DNA of 64,000 nucleotides from Streptomyces sp. SJL17-4 (GTDB lineage Bacteria; Actinomycetota; Actinomycetes; Streptomycetales; Streptomycetaceae). Shown in pieces: positions 60,100-64,000 of the stretch. Position numbers and translations under genes: made by a program. Under the pieces are notes generated by a model. It searched no databases. It saw only the letters and a program-made list of their open reading frames with translations, and was not told the DNA's origin. The number at the start of each line of letters is the position of its first letter. Within the stretch, counting starts at the first letter, position 1. The stretch lies in assembly GCF_036826855.1 (NCBI RefSeq), contig NZ_CP104578.1, positions 2,480,001 through 2,544,000 on the forward strand. Reading direction: 5' to 3'.

Positions 60100-61097
60100 A
60101 CGGTGTTCAGATCCGTTCAGCGGAGCGGGCCCTGTCAGTGGGCACGTGGCTGATCGTGGGCGGGGCGATGCTCTACTCGGTGCTCACGGTCACCCCGTTG
60201 ATGGCCGCCCACACGCCGGCCGAGTGGCGGTGGACGTCCCCGATTCTGCCGCTCGTGGTGGACGCGGCGGTCGTGATCGTGGTCCGTCTCGACTCTGTCC
60301 TGGCCCGTCTGGGCGGGCATGGTGGCAGGTGGCCGGTCGTGCTGCGGTGGATGACCGGGGGCATGACGCTGGCCCTCAACGTCGCCGACTCTGCTCTGAA
60401 GAATGACCTGGTCGGGGTGGCGGTCCACGCGGTGGCGCCGCTGTTGCTGATCGTCACGGCCGAGACTGGTCTTGCCTACCGCCGGGCGATCACGAACGCG
60501 CTCGCCGCCCATCAGGAGCGTGAACGCGCTGAGCGGGACGCCCGGGAGAGGGCCGCTGTCGAGCGTGCGGACGCGGCGGAGAAGCGGGCTCGTGAGGCGC
60601 GGGAGTTCGAGGCCCGGCTGATGCGTGAACAGCGCGACCACGAAGCCTCCCTGGCCCGTGAACAGGATGAGCGGGAAGAGCGCGCGCGGCGTGAGGAGCG
60701 CGAGCGGGCCGAGGCCGCCGAGCGGGCGGAGCGGGCTGAGCGTGAACGTCGTGAGCGTGAGCGTGAACAGCAGCGGATGGACCGTGAACGCCTTGAACGC
60801 GAAGCCGCGGCGAGGGCTGAGAAGGCGCGTCTGGAGCGCGAGGAGCGCGACCGCCGTGAACAGCGCGAGCGAGAGGAGCGGGCCGAGCGTGAACGCGCCG
60901 CCCTGCTCGCCGCCGGACCCGCGCCAGTGAAGCAGTCCGAGGAGCAGGCCCGCCTGACCGTGGCCGCCGCCTTCCAGTCGGGGGTGCCGGTGCGGCAGGC
61001 CGCTGAGCTGTGCGGCTGGTCGGTGGGCTGGGTCTCCACCCGCTACCAGGAACTGCGCGACCAGGGTCCCGCCCAGCCGCTTGAGGAGGCCGCCTAG
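60096..61097 (+). CDS. DUF2637 membrane protein with long charged helix and C-terminal HTH
   Basis: A 333-residue protein. Residues about 12-135 contain four hydrophobic helices (DUF2637: WLIVGGAMLYSVLTVTPLMA, SPILPLVVDAAVVIVV). Residues about 138-278 are almost only Glu, Arg, Ala and a few others, predicted as a long single alpha-helix or coiled coil. The end (TVAAAFQSGVPVRQAAELCG, WSVGWVSTRYQELR) looks like a helix-turn-helix. Spd-like membrane proteins of Streptomyces plasmids have this kind of layout and assist spreading of the element along the mycelium. GTG start overlapping the previous stop. Confidence 0.82.
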   Translation: MNGVQIRSAERALSVGTWLIVGGAMLYSVLTVTPLMAAHTPAEWRWTSPILPLVVDAAVVIVVRLDSVLARLGGHGGRWPVVLRWMTGGMTLALNVADSALKNDLVGVAVHAVAPLLLIVTAETGLAYRRAITNALAAHQERERAERDARERAAVERADAAEKRAREAREFEARLMREQRDHEASLAREQDEREERARREERERAEAAERAERAERERREREREQQRMDRERLEREAAARAEKARLEREERDRREQREREERAERERAALLAAGPAPVKQSEEQARLTVAAAFQSGVPVRQAAELCGWSVGWVSTRYQELRDQGPAQPLEEAA

Positions 61098-61432
61098 TGA
61101 GCACGCTGCCCGTCTACCGCTGGCGGCTCGCGCCGGAGGGGCTGGCCACCTTTCGCCAGCTGCGGGCCATGAACCTGCGGCCCGGTGGTCAGCCGGTGGT
61201 GGCCCAGCTCGAACGGCCCCGCCGCCGGAAGGAACCGCTGGTCGCGTTCCTGTACCGGGTCGACCTGGCTCGGCCGGTCCGGCCGATGACTCCGGCGCGG
61301 TGGGCGGCTCTGGAGCGGGCGAACGCGGCCCGCCGGGTCTGCCCGGAATGCGGGCGGGACGCCGGATACCGCATCCCCACTTCGCTCGGTATGTGCGTCC
61401 CGTGTGCGGACGCTCCCCAACTCGCTGCTTGA
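61097..61432 (+). CDS. Small zinc-binding protein of conjugative elements
   Basis: A 111-residue protein with Arg-rich ERPRRRKEPL and a C-terminal zinc pair CPEC...CVPC. I recall the group as RRQRL-motif zinc-binding proteins of Streptomyces elements; here the motif is YRWRLAPEGL. The GTG shares a base with the previous stop (TAGTG). Probably accessory to transfer. Confidence 0.72.
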   Translation: MSTLPVYRWRLAPEGLATFRQLRAMNLRPGGQPVVAQLERPRRRKEPLVAFLYRVDLARPVRPMTPARWAALERANAARRVCPECGRDAGYRIPTSLGMCVPCADAPQLAA

Positions 61433-61446
61433 CCTGGAGGTTTCCC

Positions 61447-61662
61447 GTGCAGAGCAACACCCAGCAGGGCTCGCACATGTACGTGCTGACCATGCAGAAC
61501 CGCCAGGAGAGCGCGTGCACCCTCTCCGGCACCTACACCCCGCCGCCGGGGCTCACCCGGTTCGACATCCTCGCCCAGCTCCGTCTCGACGCGGTGCGCC
61601 AGTACCCGTCGATGGAGGGTGCGGTCGTCCTGTACTTCGCCTTCGAGCCCAACACCATCTGA
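61447..61662 (+). CDS. Small hypothetical protein of the transfer operon
   Basis: A 71-residue protein starting VQSNTQQGSHMYVLTMQNRQ and ending VLYFAFEPNTI. GGAGG lies 6 bases before the GTG start, which is clearly the translated start. No family recognised. It lies between the zinc protein and the membrane protein genes with 14- and 11-base spacers. Confidence 0.65.
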   Translation: MQSNTQQGSHMYVLTMQNRQESACTLSGTYTPPPGLTRFDILAQLRLDAVRQYPSMEGAVVLYFAFEPNTI

Positions 61663-61673
61663 GGAGGCCCGCT

Positions 61674-62189
61674 GTGTCCCGATCCCGATCCCGTTCACGT
61701 TCGCGTGCGGTGAAGGTGCCTGCCGGCGCCACGACCGTTCGTATCCCCAGGCAGCGCGGCTTCCGCCCCGCCGCCCCGGTCGTCGTCCTGATTCCCGAGC
61801 AGCGGCCCTCGCTCACCTCCCGGGCCGCGTGGGCGGTCGTTGGCTGGCTGTGGCGTCACCGCACGACGTGGGCCCCGTCCGGCATCGCCGTCGGCGTCTT
61901 CGCCGCCATCGCCGCCGTGCACGTCATCGCGCCGTGGATGGTCTGGGCCCTCGCCGCCCTGACGCCCGCGCCCGCCGGCGGGCTGTGGTGGGTCCGCCGC
62001 ACGCGCCCCGACGCCTTCGGCGAGCACACCGCCCGCCTGGTGGCCCTGACGGTCCTGGCCACGGCCGCACTCGGCTGGGCCGCCGCCACGGTCCACTTCG
62101 GGCCGCTCACCGGCCCGCTGGTGTGGTTGTGGCTGCTGCTCGCCACGACCGCGCAGGTGTTCTGGCTCGTCGTCCGCCGCTCCCACTGA
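61674..62189 (+). CDS. Spd-like membrane protein with Arg-Ser repeats
   Basis: A 171-residue protein. It begins VSRSRSRSRSRAVKVPAGAT, a run of Ser-Arg dipeptides, then has four hydrophobic helices (GIAVGVFAAIAAVHVIAPWM, LVALTVLATAALGWAAATV, LVWLWLLLATTAQVFWLVV among them). Position next to traA- and traB-like genes fits Spd proteins that help plasmid spread within the mycelium. GAGGAGG is 6 bases before the GTG. Confidence 0.72.
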   Translation: MSRSRSRSRSRAVKVPAGATTVRIPRQRGFRPAAPVVVLIPEQRPSLTSRAAWAVVGWLWRHRTTWAPSGIAVGVFAAIAAVHVIAPWMVWALAALTPAPAGGLWWVRRTRPDAFGEHTARLVALTVLATAALGWAAATVHFGPLTGPLVWLWLLLATTAQVFWLVVRRSH

Positions 62190-62206
62190 CCTGAGGAGTT
62201 CCCGTC

Positions 62207-62782
62207 ATGGCCCAGATTCCCAACAGTCGCCGCACCACCCGCCCCCGGCAGCCCCGGACCAGCACCAGCAACGCGGGTCCGAGTAACGGCAAGTCGGACA
62301 AGTTCGCCAGCGCCGGGGCAGCCGTCGGCGGTTTCGTCGGCGCGATGGGCGGCTCGTTCGCCCCGCCGATCAACGTCACCGTCAACCGCACCACCAACCG
62401 AGGTGGTGGCGGGCGTCGGCCGCACGCCGAAGCGCTGCTGCCCGCGCCGGACTTCAGCTCGCCGGCGCAGGTGCGGAACTACTGCAACAGCCTGCGGGCC
62501 GCCGCCGTCGCCCTCTCGATCGAGGTGGCGATGGGGACGGAGATCCTCAAGAGCGTCCTGGCGGCGGTCCCGGACCCGGAGGGCCGGATCGGCGGCTCCC
62601 GCATCCGCGCGGCGAAGGTGTCCCGCAAGCTCCGCAAGGCCGCCGACGACCTGCGGGACGCGGCGAAGAACGCCGCCGCCGCGTACGCGACGTTCCAGCA
62701 GGAGTACCAGGAGGAGATCAACCGAGTCCGCCACCGTGCCCGTCCCCGCGCGACGCCGCGCATGGACTGGGCCCAGCAGTAG
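62207..62782 (+). CDS. TraA/SpdD-like transfer-associated protein
   Basis: A 191-residue protein with a basic, Pro/Ser/Thr-rich N-terminus, a short glycine-rich hydrophobic stretch (SAGAAVGGFVGAMGGSFAPP) and a helical basic C-terminal half. It lies immediately upstream of traB, where plasmid transfer proteins called TraA are found in Streptomyces elements. The function is not established from the sequence. Confidence 0.65.
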   Translation: MAQIPNSRRTTRPRQPRTSTSNAGPSNGKSDKFASAGAAVGGFVGAMGGSFAPPINVTVNRTTNRGGGGRRPHAEALLPAPDFSSPAQVRNYCNSLRAAAVALSIEVAMGTEILKSVLAAVPDPEGRIGGSRIRAAKVSRKLRKAADDLRDAAKNAAAAYATFQQEYQEEINRVRHRARPRATPRMDWAQQ

Positions 62783-62796
62783 AAGGGAGAGGGGCC

Positions 62797-64000
62797 ATGG
62801 CACGCAAGAACACGGAATACGTCCTCGACGACCACCCGCGGGGCGGTTCGGAGAGCGGGAGCATCGGCGGCTACCTGCTGCACCGCGCGAAGCCGCACCT
62901 GCCGCCGTGGCTCGGCGTCGCGGGCACCGGCCTCGGCGGGGTGCTGGGCCACATGCGGTGGGCCGACAGCGCCGCCGCCGGCGTCGGCCTCACCGTCGCC
63001 TCGGTGGCCCTGACGAGCGCCACGTGGTGGATCGGCCGGAACACCAGCCAGCAGCGGCGCCTGCACTCCGCGATCACAGTCGCGGCGGGGTCGGCGTGGC
63101 TGACCGGCGCGTGCCTGGCCGGACCGGCCGCCGGACCGCTCGGGGACCTGTTCCTGATGGGCGGCCCGGTGATCGCCCTGTCGTGGAACGTGCGCATGGT
63201 CATGCGCCGCACCGACGCCGACGCCGCGGCCTCCAGTTCCGACAAGGGGCTGCTGGAGAAGGTCGGCCTGGCCCGCGCGGCGATCGGTGCGGCGAAGGTC
63301 GAGCCGAACCGGGTCACCGCCCCTATCGCGCTGGAGCCGGGCGAGCAGACCAACGACGACGTCACCAAAGTCCTCCCGCGGCTCGCCTCAGCCCTGGACC
63401 TGCCGACCACCGCCCTGCGCTACATGCCGAACGCCGACTCCGCCCGGCGCGGTGAGCTGGTCATCGTCCCCGAAGACATGCTCGCCGAGGTCGTCGAGTA
63501 CGACGGACCGTCCCAGCTGGGCGGCTCGATCGCCGACCCGCTGATCATCGGCCGGTACGACGACGGGTCGCCGCTCATGCTGTGGCTGCCGGGTGACCCG
63601 GAGGCGGGCCGCAACGCTACCCACGTACTGATCGCGGGCGGCACCGGCTCCGGCAAGGGCGACGGCGCCCTCAACGTCCTCACGGAGATTCTCTCCCGCC
63701 GGGACGTCAACGTCTGGCTGTCCGACCCCAAGTCCTTCCAGGACTTCCGCCCCCTCCTGCCCGCGTTCGACTGGGCCGAAGAGGGCGGAGCGGGTACGGA
63801 GGCGATGGTCGAAGCACTCCAGGCCGTCATCCCCGCCCGGACCCGTTGGCTCGGCGCCCACCGCTACCGGCAGTGGCTCCCCGAAGCCGCCGAGCGGCAG
63901 ACCGATCCGGCGCACTCCTGCCGGAGTGACGGCACCGCGTGCGGCTGCCCCGGCATGGCCTACCTGGTCGGCTGGTTCGAGGAGGCCGCCAACACCCTGA
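62797..64000 (+). CDS. traB: TraB/FtsK-SpoIIIE-type DNA translocase (C-terminus outside window)
   Basis: The visible 401 residues have three to four membrane helices in the N-terminal third (LGVAGTGLGGVLGHM, AAAGVGLTVASVALTSATWW) and the P-loop GGTGSGKG (281-288), with Gly after Lys as in other Streptomyces TraB proteins. DVNVWLSDPKSFQDFRPLLP follows. TraB moves double-stranded plasmid DNA between hyphae during conjugation, unlike relaxase-based systems. GGGAGAGG precedes the ATG. The Walker B, the wHTH DNA-binding tail and the rest are beyond the end. Confidence 0.9.
   Translation, partial: MARKNTEYVLDDHPRGGSESGSIGGYLLHRAKPHLPPWLGVAGTGLGGVLGHMRWADSAAAGVGLTVASVALTSATWWIGRNTSQQRRLHSAITVAAGSAWLTGACLAGPAAGPLGDLFLMGGPVIALSWNVRMVMRRTDADAAASSSDKGLLEKVGLARAAIGAAKVEPNRVTAPIALEPGEQTNDDVTKVLPRLASALDLPTTALRYMPNADSARRGELVIVPEDMLAEVVEYDGPSQLGGSIADPLIIGRYDDGSPLMLWLPGDPEAGRNATHVLIAGGTGSGKGDGALNVLTEILSRRDVNVWLSDPKSFQDFRPLLPAFDWAEEGGAGTEAMVEALQAVIPARTRWLGAHRYRQWLPEAAERQTDPAHSCRSDGTACGCPGMAYLVGWFEEAANTL

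Larger units (their letters stand above)
54271..64000. mobile_element. Left part of an integrative and conjugative element (AICE, pSAM2-like)
   Basis: Starting just after the small conserved gene are AT-richer cargo genes, then a set diagnostic of actinomycete integrative and conjugative elements: a GntR-type (KorSA-like) regulator, HD, NUDIX, XRE regulator, DUF6284, DUF2637, small zinc and Spd-like proteins, and a TraB/FtsK translocase. The right end (rep, xis, int, att at a tRNA) is beyond the window. The exact left att site is not identified; the boundary given is where host-like sequence stops. Confidence 0.85.

Overview
This window is a stretch of Streptomyces chromosome. The base composition is very GC-rich with a strong third-position bias, genes often overlap by 1 or 4 bases (ATGA, TGATG, TAATG), GTG starts are common, and the gene content is typical of the genus: MEP isoprenoid genes, PucR and GntR regulators, DUF4190 and Methyltransf_19 proteins, and a GH18 chitinase with the classic Streptomyces chitinase-promoter repeats. 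The order ispG-rip-dxr, gabT, chitinase, potABCD, aminodeoxyfutalosine deaminase matches what I remember of the core region of S. coelicolor. The last 10 kb is different: it is the left part of an integrated conjugative element.

Region 1 (1-10 kb, almost all minus strand): an EPSP-synthase-like gene, dxr, a site-2 protease gene and ispG (cut by the window start) form one co-directional block. Upstream of it lie an acyl-CoA dehydrogenase, an aldehyde dehydrogenase and an EamA exporter. Region 2 (10-24 kb): a small membrane protein and 34-bp tandem repeats, a PucR regulator, a membrane ATPase, gabT, a PAP2 phosphatase, an inserted McrB/McrC-type restriction pair, a chitinase with two operator-like repeats, and a conserved hypothetical gene. 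Region 3 (23-43 kb): polyamine metabolism dominates. A six-gene minus-strand operon (aldehyde dehydrogenase, potD, potA, potB, potC, FAD amine oxidase) is preceded by a GlnR-like box. A second PotD-like lipoprotein, a second gamma-aminobutyraldehyde-type dehydrogenase, an Lrp regulator and a class III aminotransferase lie 10 kb further on. With gabT and the dehydrogenase near 8 kb these could carry putrescine through GABA to succinate. Between them are NADAR, DUF4190, aminodeoxyfutalosine deaminase (menaquinone), GDPD, methyltransferase and a two-component system.

Region 4 (43-54 kb): an ABC pair with an eroded signature motif, a LOG-family protein, a membrane protein, a DHFR-like reductase, a thiamine ABC transporter (thiB-thiP-thiQ) under a recognisable TPP riboswitch, and rlmN behind a long leader hairpin.

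Region 5 (about 54.3 kb to the end): an actinomycete integrative and conjugative element (AICE, pSAM2-like). It starts abruptly with a markedly AT-richer two-gene cargo operon: an HNH-like zinc protein followed without a gap by a zinc-ribbon protein carrying an RNGIAH motif of the HEPN type. This is the best candidate for an undescribed, probably defensive, system. Then come a double-wHTH GntR regulator, an HD phosphohydrolase, a NUDIX hydrolase, an XRE regulator, a divergent control region with repeats and a palindrome, and a co-directional transfer operon (DUF6284, DUF2637/coiled-coil, zinc protein, Spd-like membrane protein, TraA-like protein) ending in a TraB/FtsK-type translocase cut by the window end. 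No integrase, rep gene, tRNA or rRNA is visible in the window.
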